Of a stretch of DNA of 64,000 nucleotides, positions 51,795-62,314 are shown one piece after another; the first letter of the stretch is position 1, and each line of letters starts with the position of its first letter. A program made the position numbers and the translations under genes. Location of the stretch: the NCBI GenBank assembly GCA_905331475.1, contig CAJNYU010001873.1, positions 1 through 64,000 of the forward strand. Direction: 5' to 3'. Below the pieces are notes generated by a model. That model was not told the origin of the DNA. It was given only the letters and a program-made list of their open reading frames with translations, and searched no databases. This DNA comes from Rotaria socialis (taxonomy: Eukaryota; Rotifera; Eurotatoria; Philodinida; Philodinidae).

Positions 51795-52590
51795 ATGCCG
51801 TCAAACGTTATGATTGTTTTTTGTGTTGATAACACAACATTGATGGAGTCTAATGTTATTAAAGTTCATGAAATGATTTTAAACATTTCCAAAGAATTTA
51901 AAGACAAAAATAATCTCTATATATGTATTATTACGCTCGACGCAAGCAGTCGACAGTGGTTTCAATTGCAATCTGGATTTACTAATACAATGTCAGATGT
52001 TGAACGATTTTTAAGAAATAATAAGCCTGACAATATCTATTCAAGTGGGGGAATACCTGTAGGTAAGAATAAAACAGATTTCTTTCCAGTGATGACAATG
52101 CTTCAGTGTTTGAAGTCAAATGATTTCTTTTGAGAAAGATTTTGTCTACTTTCGGTTCACTATATAATGAAATGAATATTGTACTTGTTTTTCTAATTTA
52201 AGGGGACTTATTACACAATGCACTTTATGTCAATTGGCCGTTCAATGTACGTAAAACATTGAGGATTATATAAGATATTCTTTTGATCTGCTTTTTCAGG
52301 GCGATAATCAAACCTTTAATAAAAAACTTGTTGTTTTAATAACTGATGGCGTTCCGAATGGTCTTTTCTCCAAACTGGTTGGTGAAGATCCTTGGGCAAA
52401 GTCCAAGAAGTTTCGCGAGCATAAAATCACATTGGCTGTTGTTGGTGTTGGAAACGGTAATTTTGGATGTGACGTCTTCTATTCTGAATTAGCTAAAAAT
52501 ACCGGTAACAATAGTTATTTCTCTTGCATAAAAGAATTTACATTTTGTTGTAGGTGGCTTGTACATTCCATTCGTGAATGCTCAAGGGTG
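51795..52590 (+). pseudogene. vWA-domain copy 3, truncated in last exon
   Basis: Exons 51795-52062, 52203-52246 and 52300-52504, and the start of exon 4 at 52554, match copy 1 exon for exon in length (268 versus 271, 44 and 44, 205 and 205) and phase. The MIDAS Ser is replaced by Leu (VDNTTLME), which should weaken metal binding. Exon 4 reads GGLYIPFVNAQ and then runs straight into GGGTGTGGG repeats at about 52588; the last 70 or so residues of copy 1 have no counterpart. It may still be transcribed, with a G/V/W-rich readthrough tail. Confidence 0.7.
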
Positions 52591-52973
52591 GGTGTGGGTG
52601 TGGGTGTCGGTGTGGGTGGGTGTGTGTGGGGTGTGGATGTGGGCGTGGGATGGATATGGAACTATACGCCACTCACACCCACCCCCTATAAAAGAAAGAA
52701 GTTGTTGCTATGTAAAAGTAAGAAAGGTCATCATTATTTCGCTAGTGGGACTCCGACATTGACTCAGAAAAGAATTTTTTTTATTCCTATTTTAATTCCG
52801 AAAAGGTTTTTTTGAAAACGTTGCAACTCGTCACGTGACGAGTTTTTTTTCCAGAAAACACAGGGCTTTCGTAACACCAAAAATAGCGATAGGATGTAGG
52901 TGTGGGTGTCGATGTGAGAGTGTCTTAATGAAAGATGTACACCCACACCCACACACCCAAATAGTAGCATAAT
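52588..52973. repeat. Two adjacent telomere-like GGGTGT hairpins
   Basis: The first (52588-52690) has a long GGGTGTGGGTGTGGG arm facing CACTCACACCCACCCCC. The second (52893-52973) has GTAGGTGTGGGTGTCGATG facing ACACCCACACCCACACACCC, followed by TAGTAGCATAAT as at 1352-1363. The GGGTGTG units resemble bdelloid telomeric repeats. They interrupt exon 4 of vWA copy 3. Confidence 0.75.
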
Positions 52974-52979
52974 AGGTAA

Positions 52980-54235
52980 AAATTCGTTGTGTAATAATCA
53001 AAAAGCCGAATTATCTGTGATTTCTTGGAATTATGTACATATTCATCATTGCAAGCCTTTCTTTCATCATTGAAAAAAACGTGAATTCATGTATATTCAC
53101 TCGAGACAGAAACGAATAAGAAAATCTTGACTCGGCAATATCTTCGTTTGGATACAATTCGCCTCAGACGAATTCAATCGAACAAGATTATTTGACAATT
53201 CGATTTGGTTTTCGTCTCTAATACGTATCGGTTTTTGTATAAGTACTTCTCATGAGACTCAGAACGCACTTCTCTTCTCAATAAAACCTAAAGTCATTTT
53301 TAAAAGAAGGTCACGAAGAAAACACAAAATGTGTATTCAACTATTCTTTTTTTAGTAATTGCTTATTCTTAATACAAATGCATTCATTGAAGTTGGCTTG
53401 AGATCTAGAGTTATAAAAGAAAACATTTTTTTAAACGGCCGGTGATAGAATGCAGAGCTAGGGTGGTTGGGCTCAGCCAACCATGCCCTACCCTGGTTAC
53501 GCCACTAATGTAAATAAATATTCATATGAAATTGACAAACATATGATTATGAAGTCGGTTCGATCATGGATTGCTCAATCCATTTGAACCAAAAAAATGT
53601 TTTTCTTTCCCTCATATTTATCCTACGGTATTGACCCGAACGAATGAGCTAATGAAATTTTTTTTCTTTCCTATGTCCATAACAGCAACGATCAATAATA
53701 CGAGGATGAGGATCAGAATAAAAAGAAAAATATTTATTCTTTCCTTCATCTCTCTCTCGTCTCGATAGGGACTTATTCACTAATAGTTTTTTTCTCTTCT
53801 TGCACACATACCCATCGCTTTTGAGAATAAATAAAATGTAAACAGAATGATGTCGCTAACCTACTGACATTTGAAATTGATCAAAGTAACGCAAATATTA
53901 AGGAAATTCGTAAAGGAAATAAAAATCATTCAAAAATTGTTGCAGACGTAAAATATTATATAACAATTACTCTGATTCGTGCAAACATCAAAACTTCAAC
54001 AAAATAGAAATCTAGGATTGAGGCCTGGATTTGCCCTTCCGGAGGGGGTCCGACTATGAAATTGACCCCTACAGAAGTCCTTTCAGTTGATCTCACACAG
54101 TTCTTCTCGAAAAGCTGTACGGGAGCGTTGAAAAAGCAAATAGAGTGAATCGCGACAGATTCTCCAGAGAAACCTAGGATTTTCAGCGTTGTTCAGCAAA
54201 TTTCCAGGTGACGGAAAGATGCAAAAAAACTGAAA
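52980..54235. other. Non-coding; small hAT-end-like palindrome at 53455-53515
   Basis: No gene seen. Near 53455-53515, CTAGGGTGGTTGGGCTCAGCC and GGTTACGCCACTAATG, read on the minus strand, start TAGTGGCGTAACCAGGG, a common hAT terminus. GGTTGGCTGAGCCCAACC is a palindrome beside it. This is probably a tiny internally deleted element. Confidence 0.45.
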
Positions 54236-54239
54236 ACTA

Positions 54240-54354
54240 TCCAGGTCGAGCAATCCGACAGTAGACATTTATCGGAACCCATCCGATCCGACTGGAATCC
54301 AATAGGATTTTTCCAGGTTCCTATCGGTTCCGATGTCGGATCAGTCGACCTGGG
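54240..54354. mobile_element. 115-bp foldback element with CCCAGGTCGA ends
   Basis: TCCAGGTCGAGCAATCCGAC at the left is the inverse of GTCGGATCAGTCGACCTGGG at the right with few mismatches. The interior repeats ATCCGAC, ATCGG and CGATGTCGG words. The flanks ...ACTA and TACT are compatible with a TA-containing target but not conclusive. Smallest of the CCCAGG-ended elements. Confidence 0.75.
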
Positions 54355-54357
54355 TAC

Positions 54358-55130
54358 TCCATTCGATAGAGCAAACCGAGCTCTATCTAGGATGAAGGCT
54401 TGAGAACTTGCTCTGATGAATTGGCGAATCGCCACAGTTTCTTCTGAAAATAATAAAAAATGTGGAAACTTCGGATTTCATCCGAGAGTTATGTGTACTG
54501 CAAAAAGTACATGGCACATATGAGTCATTCTAGAATGTCTGAACACCAAAATTATCATGAGAAACTATGCACTTTGGCTTCTGGACGCAGTTTTTGTGCA
54601 TTTTGAGACGGTTTTCAGGCGATGTTTCGTTAGAAAGCTACGATTTAGTTCAAAACTAGTATCAGATTCGGAATCAGCGTTAAAAACTGAGTCGATTTAT
54701 AAACGTATGTTGTGAATAATTCTGAGAAAAAATTTTTTTTTTCAAAAAATCCCTATAACCCCCTCAGGGATGGTCTGGTCAATAATGACAATTTTTTCGA
54801 CAACTCAGCCATTTCTTGACAGATTGCTTTCATCTTCGAACTCGACTGAGATATTGATGAGATCATTCTGTGTACAAAATTTCATGACAATTGGATGAGG
54901 CTTTTGAAAAGTTATCGTGTTAACACCGGACGAACACTGACCGAATCTAGAGTGTAATCTTTTTTTTCGAGTACACAATAGGTTTTTTGTGGTCTTTTTT
55001 GCAGTATTTTTGGTTTTTATCTAGGATCGGTAGGTCTTGCAAAAAAAATAGTGCATTCGATAGAGCTCGTCGAGATCTATCTGGGCCCGATGTTTGCTCA
55101 ATTTGATCTGATGAATTAGCGAATAGTTTT
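54358..55130 (+). repeat. Pair of about 70-bp direct repeats
   Basis: CATTCGATAGAGC ... GAGCTCTATCTAGG ... TCTGATGAATTGGCGAAT (54360-54428) is repeated in the same order at 55050-55124 with moderate divergence. The spacer has no gene that I recognise. Confidence 0.6.
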
Positions 55131-55715
55131 GGAAAATATGCGAATCCTGACCTAAGATATCCTACGTGCATTCCAATAGATGTGAACAAGTTTGAGACTG
55201 ACATGTTATCTCTTGTCAGATTGGTAGTTGTAAAACGATTGGATCGTATCCTTAACATACAAACTTGACCAGCAGGGACGACACAGTTCGCGATTTTCGA
55301 ACTTGTACTGGAATCGCCAATTGCTAGCGACCAGTCCTAAGTATGTTTCAATAACCAAGCTATAACACGTACGTTTGCCACCGAAAAACAATATAAAAGG
55401 CGTCGAAAATAGTACATCATGCGCGTTTATTGAAATTTACCTTTTTTCATCTTTCATGTGGCATGCATAGAAGCGAACACGTGGTGAATAATTCGAACGT
55501 CGATAAAAAAACAAGCATTTATCGCATTACTCACTTACCGATGGATTTTTCGTCGTTATATCCCAAATTCATGACGATTAGGTTTCATTACTGTAGCGCC
55601 TTTCTTGATAATCAATTCTCATTTTCGCATTCTAATCGAGATAACAATACTGAATTCATTCAATGTGATAAACCGCAGTAGTACACGAGTAAGAATAGGT
55701 TTTTTTTTAAATCTT

Positions 55716-55774
55716 GAGGGTGGGTGTGGGATTTAGTCTTGTCTTTATTCACACCCACACCCACACCCTCACCC
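55716..55774. repeat. Hairpin with GAGGGTGGGTGTGGG arms
   Basis: GAGGGTGGGTGTGGG (55716-55730) faces CACACCCACACCCACACCC followed by TCACCC (55750-55774), with a 20-base loop. Same family as the hairpins at 1306, 27239 and 52588. Confidence 0.7.
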
Positions 55775-55904
55775 AATGATTTCGATGAGTGCAAAATGAT
55801 GTTTGGACCGATTTTCGGTTAATTAGTGTGACCAGTTACTACTCTTTAATGATGTTTAGAATTGTAATAATTGATGACAAAGTTAGTGTTGATGATCCGA
55901 AATG

Positions 55905-56580
55905 ACATTCAGATGCATTTTCTATTAATTACCAATGATTTCGATGGGTGGAAAATGATGTCAGGGCGATGTTTTCAAGAAGTGAAATGCAAGAAGATGG
56001 CGCAGTGAACTGCTTGGTTTTGTGTTTAATGAATGCGATTTGTAGTAGGTTGGTTTCGGATTATTCTAAGTGTGGGCATTAGTGAGTCAGATGTTGTTGG
56101 TTTCGGGTTAGAATTTTTTTGGGTGATTGCTGTTGGGAAAAATGTTTGTTGTGGACCCGTTTGAGCGGTGAGGGTTTGGATTATGTTGTGGTTATTGATC
56201 AGGCGTTATGGTGTCGGTTGGTGTGCTTGTGTTTGAAGAGTATAGTTGATTCACGTTTTGATTCAAGAACGCTTGTATGAGAGATTTTTTATGAGGTCCT
56301 TGTCGTCGGAATTGGATGGAATCTGGTCAAATATGTGATGAAACTGGCATCATCCGGTAGTCCGAGTGGATCGGTTGCGAGAATGTTCGGTTGTATTATC
56401 CGGCAGGAAACGACCGGATCATTTTCCTTTGAATTCCGACGGGGTTTCTGGGAGCAAAGATTCCGGCGAAATCCCTGCCGGATCCTGGCAGATTATAGTG
56501 GGAATCATGCCGTCTTCTGGTGTTATCCGGTGCCGGTTCCGACGGATCCCGACTGAATCCGGAGGCAGGATGGAGTGACT
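55905..56580 (+). repeat. Second copy of the CCGGT-word element (right part)
   Basis: Colinear with about 34290-34925: GGTGGAAAATGAT, AAGATGGC, TTTAATGAAT, CTTGTATGAG, GGAATCTGGTC, ATCCGGTAGTC, CGGCAGGAAACGACCGGA, TGCCGGATCCTGGCAGAT and GGAGGCAGGAT occur in the same order and orientation. It shows that this family is dispersed in the genome. Confidence 0.8.
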
Positions 56581-56682
56581 TGGGAATAAAATCAGTCAAG
56601 TCACTTTTTCCAAATGTGCTTCACAGAGGTTATATCACATTTGATCCATAATCAACATAACTTTATGCTATTTATTTTTTAG

Positions 56683-57317
56683 GCTGCTTGTTCCACTTTG
56701 GTCAGTGTATTTGGCGTCACCTTCAAAGTCTTGGGTTACAAAAAAAATATCAAGAGGATAAGTATTTTCACTGGAATGTAAGAAAACTTCTCGCTTTAGC
56801 CTTTGTTCCTGTTGTAGATGTGATTAAAGCATTCGAATTCATAGCCGATGCTTTCAACGACGACGATGAAGATTTCATCGATTACTTCGAAAAAACATGG
56901 ATTGGCGAGCCGAAAAAGAGAGGTAAATCGACTAATCAAACTTTTTTTAATATAAAACTTTGATTTTTAGGTGTTGGTCGAAAAAATCCACTATTTACAA
57001 TCGATCTGTGGAATGTTTATGATAGGGAAAGTGCAAATCTTCCTCGTTCTAATAATTCTATTGAAGGGTGGCACAATGCATTCGCCAAACGTGTTTCCAT
57101 CGCTCATCCAACGATCACAAAACTTACCGATAAGATTCGCCGCGAACAGTCGAAATTCGAAGTCGATATTGCTCAAATTCGTCAAGGTCAAGAGCCGAAA
57201 CCGAAGAAAGCAACTTATCGAAAACTGGACGACAGAATAAAACGACTGGTCGATGATTATCACAACGTACATCTCGTCGACTACATGAATGGACTAGCTG
57301 CAAATGTATCTTTGTAA
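56683..57317 (+). CDS. FLYWCH/MULE-associated protein, C-terminal part
   Basis: Two exons, 56683-56922 and 56971-57317, with phases that close and no stop. The reading GCLFHFGQCIWRHLQSLGL, then LALAFVPVVDVIKAFEFIAD and YFEKTWIG, followed by LWNVYDRESANLPRSNNSIE and GWHNAF, is the conserved tail of the MULE-transposase-like proteins that often carry a FLYWCH finger. A basic, Lys-rich helical region ends the protein. The FLYWCH finger and the DDE core are not present upstream; 55905-56580 is the CCGGT repeat, which may have replaced or separated them. Probably a truncated domesticated or transposon gene. Confidence 0.7.
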
Positions 57318-57429
57318 ATAAAATTTACTTTCTGTATTTTTTTCTTTCTCAATAAAATTAATCGTTGCTTCACAGAAATTATTGTATTAATAAACGTCTC
57401 TCTACTTTTACATTGATTGTGTTACATTC

Positions 57430-57552
57430 AATTAACTATGCAACGAATGGTCAATGCGACGAATTACAATGCGACGAATTGACTGTGCGACGAATTGTCT
57501 GCAACTAATTGTCCACGACTAATTGTACGGCGACGAATTGTCCAGTTACCTC
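57430..57552. repeat. Word-repeat block GCGACGAATTG
   Basis: GCGACGAATTG, ATGCGACGAATTACAATG, CAACTAATTGTC and GGCGACGAATTGTCC recur about seven times in 120 bases just after the FLYWCH-type gene. No termini were identified. Confidence 0.65.
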
Positions 57553-57617
57553 TAATAGAATATTTCAATGGCCATAAGGAAGATAATTCAAATATGTACT
57601 AAATTGACCTAAATTGG

Positions 57618-59045
57618 TTGTCTAATTTAACTGAAAAATTAGCTGAACAAAACGATATCGAACTAACTCAATCATCGAATGATTCATCGAATAATGAACA
57701 AGCATTATTAACCTCTCCGATATCAAATGGTGAAAGTAAACGTTCATTATTCAATGGTGGTAGTACACATAGTATACGTACCAGAGACCGTCACAGGGCA
57801 GGGCATGATTATAAATTGAACTTAAATATTGAATGAGGTAAAGACTAAATGAAAATGTTGTGACCGCTGAAAAGTAAAGTACTCGTATTTTATTTATCCA
57901 TATTCGAGAAAACTTTAGATCAATATAGATATGCGCTTAAACCATAATTAAATATGAGTAGCAAACAGTAATTAAGATTATCAAAAAAACCCAATTCACT
58001 GCAAAACTAATGCGCTTATCGTGATCTGGCGAGTTTAATATGTATACAATTTAAATTAGTGAGAAATCGAGTAAATCTTCCATATTTATTCTCATCAACC
58101 CATCGTACTGGATAACCAAAGAATCTTCATAATGTACCAGTAGCTAGAGATTCATTGTGCATTATGGGGCGGTAAAATTTATCATGAAACAAGATATTTA
58201 CTAATTTTGTAGAACCGGGCGAGTTCATATCAAGTGAAAATAATTTAAAACATAGAGAACTGAGCATACAAAACAAAAACATGCGAAGAAGTATACCTTT
58301 AGAACAGGTTGAATCTTTAAGTGAGATTTCTTCTGAAACACTAAGTTCGTGTCTGAAATCATTTAGAAAAAATGCTCATCATACATATAATTCTTAAATT
58401 AGCTCGTTTTCTTATACAATCTTAAATGATTCTATCATGTTTTGCATTTCTCTTTAAGCAGTATTATATTCTTATAATTGAATTATATGATAATAAATGA
58501 GTATACTGGTATTTTCCGAACTAGACATAGCAACAAATTTCACAGTGACTGGCGCATAATGACATGCATATAATCCATCGCCATGCCAGCATAATCGACT
58601 GAAAAATCTGCTGAATACGAGTTTATAGGAAAAATTATCAGGGCACAGGCAAAAATGTTTGCCCTGCCCTGTGATGGTCTCTGATACGTACATCAACATC
58701 GTCATTACATAAGGCACCTGTTTATGCAAAATTTATTAAACGTAAGTACATAAAAGGAAAATTTTGAATTAATTTCAAGTAAATTTTATTTTTATTTAGC
58801 ACTATCAAAACCTTCAAATAATAGTAGTGGCTTGAGTACAATCGAACGTTTACGCTTAAGTGGTTCACCACTTCGTCTTCTTTCATCATCGTCGACATAT
58901 GCACGTACGACATCATTTCTCAAATCGAATATGAATAATGATCATAATATGTTTCAAACATCATCCGTAAAGCACAGCAAAAGAAATGCACCGTCATGGA
59001 AATGAAATCCAAGAAAATTAGATAGCCTAAATGCATGACGTAATA
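57618..59045 (+). pseudogene. Ser/Asn-rich unidentified gene remnants
   Basis: Three coding-like pieces lie in order: 57618-57836 (NLTEKLAEQNDIELTQSSND then Ser-rich), about 58250-58395 (RRSIPLEQVESLSEISSETL), and 58802-59090, after a TTTATTTAG acceptor, with STIERLRLSGSPLRLLSSSS and then HTDDDDDDDNNNNEKK beyond in-frame stops. A 0.9-kb inverted-repeat element lies across the first two pieces. I do not recognise the family. Confidence 0.3.
57775..58690. mobile_element. Element with CAGAGACCxTCACAGGGCAGGGCA inverted ends
   Basis: The 31-base ends 57775-57805 and 58660-58690 are inverted copies with two differences, beginning TACGTAYCAGAGACC. The left end falls inside a Ser-rich open frame. 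The interior is AT-rich with no transposase. The TACGTA at each edge is itself a palindrome, so any target duplication is obscured. Confidence 0.65.
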
Positions 59046-59169
59046 GTCGACATACAGATGATGATGACGATGATGACAATAATAATAATGAAAAAAAAGT
59101 CAATTAACAATGGCAACAACAACAGATCGTTTACGACATGCAAGAGATTCCGATTTAAAAAGCGCATAC

Positions 59170-59382
59170 ATGTCGAACTTGAAACTTGAATTCAACTGAA
59201 ACTGAAACTGAAACTGAAACTTTCAAGGGTGTGGGTGCCGGGGAGGGGAGATACGCTTGTCTACACGCTCATATGTACCCATAATGTGGGTGCCGGGGAA
59301 GCAGTAGTGTCAGAGGAATAACGTCAAACCTGAAACTTGATACTTGAAGTTTCAGTTGAATTCAAGTTTCAAGTTCGACACT
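59170..59382. mobile_element. Foldback with AACTTGAAACTTG/GAAACT words and a telomere-like core
   Basis: TGTCGAACTTGAAACTTGAA at the left is exactly inverted at the right end (59363-59382), and the match continues inward through TTCAACTGAAACT. The left arm extends as four tandem CTGAAA units. Between the arms lie GGGTGTGGGTGCCGGGG and GTGGGTGCCGGGG, telomere-like words. Confidence 0.75.
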
Positions 59383-59538
59383 ACTGAAAAAGCGAACATA
59401 TTAACGGCATACAGTGTCGTTTTTATTATCAATTAAACATGCATTCATTTAAAGATTAGCAGAAAAATAAACAATAAATGAAAAACAAGACTACATATTC
59501 TTAATTAATTAAAAAAAATTGTGTTTTCAGCAATCGAT

Positions 59539-60020
59539 TTATTTCGAATTTTTTAACTCTTGAAGCAGTTTCAGGTTCTCTTCACGTAATTTCATGTTCT
59601 CTTGACGTAATTTGCTGTTATCGTTTTCTAATATTTTCAAGCGTTGCAGGATATGCTCAAGTTGGCATTGCAATGAAAGGTCTGCTAAAAGAAAATTAAA
59701 TTTTCTCCAATGCTCTATATGTTAGATAATATTGTATTACCTATTGTTGTTGTTGATGTGATGTCGTATGTTGTTGGCGGTGGAATAACAGACACCGCTG
59801 CTGTTATTGCAATGTCTTCCTCCTGATCATCATTAGTTATGACCTGAAAATATTATTATGAAAATTATTATATCAATGAAAAGAAATATGAAAAAAAATG
59901 ACGATTAATCTAGGTAGAATTCCATAATAGGCACACTCACATCCTCATGGAAAGAATTCAACTTACAGCCGATTCAATTGCTTTTTCTACTTCTTTATCG
60001 ATGTTTCTGACGATACACAT
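59539..60020 (-). CDS. Small coiled-coil protein, three exons
   Basis: Minus-strand exons 59967-60020, 59741-59843 and 59539-59684 have GT-AG borders and phases that close, giving 100 residues from ATG 60020. The N-terminus is acidic (IDKEVEKAIESA). The middle is Thr/Pro-rich (PPPTTYDITSTTT). The last third is a leucine-zipper-like coiled coil (LEHILQRLKILENDNSKLRQ, then ENMKLREENLKLLQELKNSK). The zipper is not preceded by a basic DNA-binding region, so this is not a bZIP factor. It lies directly downstream of the importin-alpha pseudogene on the same strand; a spliced link was tested and the phase did not fit. Confidence 0.6.
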
Positions 60021-60261
60021 TTTTTTTAGTAATATTGAAAAATATTTTCCCCTCGTCTCTTATATGGATAGCAAGTGAGCATTCATTAGTCGAGAGAGAA
60101 TAAAAACGTTTCTTTGTTTTTGATTAGTTCCACGAAAAGAAACGTTTTCATTCTCTCTCGAATAAACTGTGAAAATGTCGCTTAAGCTGAATAAATAAAC
60201 AATGGGCAATCATCAGTCATGACTCATGAGTGAACTTATCAATGCGAAAACTGTAACACAC

Positions 60262-61625
60262 CTGTATTTGACGATCAGCGCCCATAACAAAATTATGCAC
60301 AGCACGCTCAGCATTCTGTTGAACATTCAAAGTTGGATGGCTAACAAAAAAAATAAAACGTTACAAAATTAATCATTTTTTTTTCGTACTAAATATTTAC
60401 GTTGATAATTGAATAAGTCGTAGAGCATTAAAAACATTCAAAGCGGCTTGAATTTAATCATGAGATGCATTTAATAAATGTGAAATTTCCCGACAAGTAC
60501 TAGCCAATACATCAGCATCCGCCCAGAAGGATCATCCTGCCGTCTGAAAGGCCATCGGAAACGGCCTGAAACTGCTATAAAACGACATAAAACGGCATTC
60601 ATTTTCACCCTATTTCGCCGTAATCCGTCAGCTCGTTTTACGGGTCGTTTTTTTTGCTAGAAAATGGCCATCGCTTTTAACACTATTCTCTTCGTTTTTA
60701 TGCCGTTTACGGGCCGTTTTCTTTCACCTGGGCGAATTGTACAGAAGTTGAGTTAGTGTACGCAATGCTTGAGCAACCTGAATGACACCAAGAAAATTTT
60801 TTATCTCATTAAATCCCAGCAATTTCATTTCTTATACTTTAATGATTTCAACGACTGAAGTTTTACCGTAACATAAATTTGATAAGAACCATGTAGCATT
60901 GCGTACCATTGTCAAACGAGAATGATGATCAAGAATGCTTAAATAAATCAATTAACATAAAATGCTTATTATTTATACATATTTACTGTAATAATGGCGT
61001 GAGTGCTCCTTTATTGAGAACATAATCACGGTATTCTGGATTGTCTCCAGTAATATTACCAAGAGCCCATACAGCCTACAAATAATTATTTTTTAAATAA
61101 AAACAAAACAACGGCTTACTTGTTCTCGAACATCTTCATTAGTGCTTGTTAATAAATGAATCAATGCCGGCCCAGCATCAGCATCAATAACATATTTTAC
61201 TTGACTTGAATTACCCCATGCAATATTTGTCAAAGTCCATGTTGCTTCAAACTTAGTTCAAAAACCAAAACTTTTTATTTCAATTTGAAATTTTTTCTTT
61301 TGAACATACTTGAATTCGAAAATGTTGAACTTTCAATAAATCAACAAAACGAGGCACTATACCAGCAGCAATAACTTCATCGATCGGCGGATTAGGTACT
61401 AAAACAAATAAACGTATCGATAGTATTGAATATATAATGAAATAAATAAAAAAATAAAATACAACATTTAACAAGTCATTTTCGAAAATAAACAATTCCT
61501 TCCAGAATGTGTTGTACATCATTGGCATATAATGGAGCTAGAACTACTTCATTTATTTTGTTCATTTTCATGAGACCGGCGCCATCATGTGCAGTTTCTA
61601 TCGAGGTTGTGGGTGGATCGCGCAT
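60262..61625 (-). pseudogene. Importin-alpha (karyopherin alpha) pseudogene
   Basis: Minus-strand exons (approximate): 61487-61625, 61310-61398, 61120-61251, 60987-61075, 60838-60937, 60401-60777, 60262-60340. Armadillo repeats are clear: [71 protein letters not shown], then RTLTQLLYNS and DADVLAS on either side of an inserted element. Importin-alpha carries NLS cargo into the nucleus. Lesions: TGA and a phase error at the end of the first exon; a 211-bp element at 60522-60732; TAA in HDxIQAA (about 60464). The importin-beta-binding N-terminus and the C-terminal repeats are missing. Confidence 0.8.
60522..60732. mobile_element. 211-bp CCCAG-ended element with AAACGG/CCGTTT words
   Basis: CCCAGAAGG and CACCTGGG form the ends. 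Inside, GGCCATCGGAAACGGCC, ATAAAACGGCA, ATGCCGTTTACGGGCCGTTT and CGTTTTACGGG recur in both orientations. CG lies directly outside both ends (60520-60521 and 60733-60734). On the minus strand, removing the element plus one CG restores an uninterrupted importin-alpha reading (AATTCGGATGCT), so the insertion boundaries are well fixed. Confidence 0.85.
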
Positions 61626-61629
61626 CTAA

Positions 61630-62105
61630 AATGTTTATATGAAAAGTAACGATTGGTACCACCAGTTAGAAAGATACTGAACGCAATGTAAGAGATATTC
61701 GTTCTGACTAATGTAGAAGTAAAACATCTTCTATAACAGTGATCACATATCAGTCTATGTTCTTCTTTTTTCGTTTTTTCGTTTTTTCATGCATCCGTCG
61801 GTATTACTTGTTTGTAAGCAATGGGTACATGAAATAATAGACATTGCTGTAAATGAAAAGTAATTTTCTAGTCGTATATAATGTGTAATAATAGTAAAGA
61901 TATACATAATGACGTAGGCTATAGTCATTTATGACAAAAAACACATATGTTTTGATGTCCTAATATTCCCTGTACAAGAAAGAGAAATGTAAACAAGATC
62001 CAGATAATTCGATGGTCAAACACGAATATAAAAAATTTTAGTAGAACAAGGGGTTAAGAAAATTTCTTGTGGTTATTTGTTTTCTTCGTTTGTTTGTTTG
62101 TTTCA
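61630..62105. other. Intergenic, no recognisable gene
   Basis: AT-rich; contains a short TTCGTTTTTTCGTTTTTTC run near 61775 and TTTGTTTGTTTG near 62090. It may hold the lost 5' part of the importin-alpha gene, but nothing is identifiable. Confidence 0.4.
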
Positions 62106-62314
62106 TAACTAGCGGCGGCACCAGGAATTTCGAACTGAGGGGGCTCAGCCCCAACCTATGAAAGTTTCATATAATACAGTGCAAGTCTTTCGAATCCATT
62201 ATACTATCTAAGAGTGCTTTTTAATCTAAATAAAGAATCAAAACATGCGAATTCACGTTTAAAAATGTCAGCTACTTTATATTTATTGATAATATCTTAA
62301 TACACATATACAAC

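Noticed and set aside
59539-60340. Importin-alpha exon at 60262-60340 spliced to the coiled-coil exons as one gene
   Set aside because: The only plausible acceptor (before AAACATCGATAAAG) gives a stop at once, so a separate start at 60020 is preferred.
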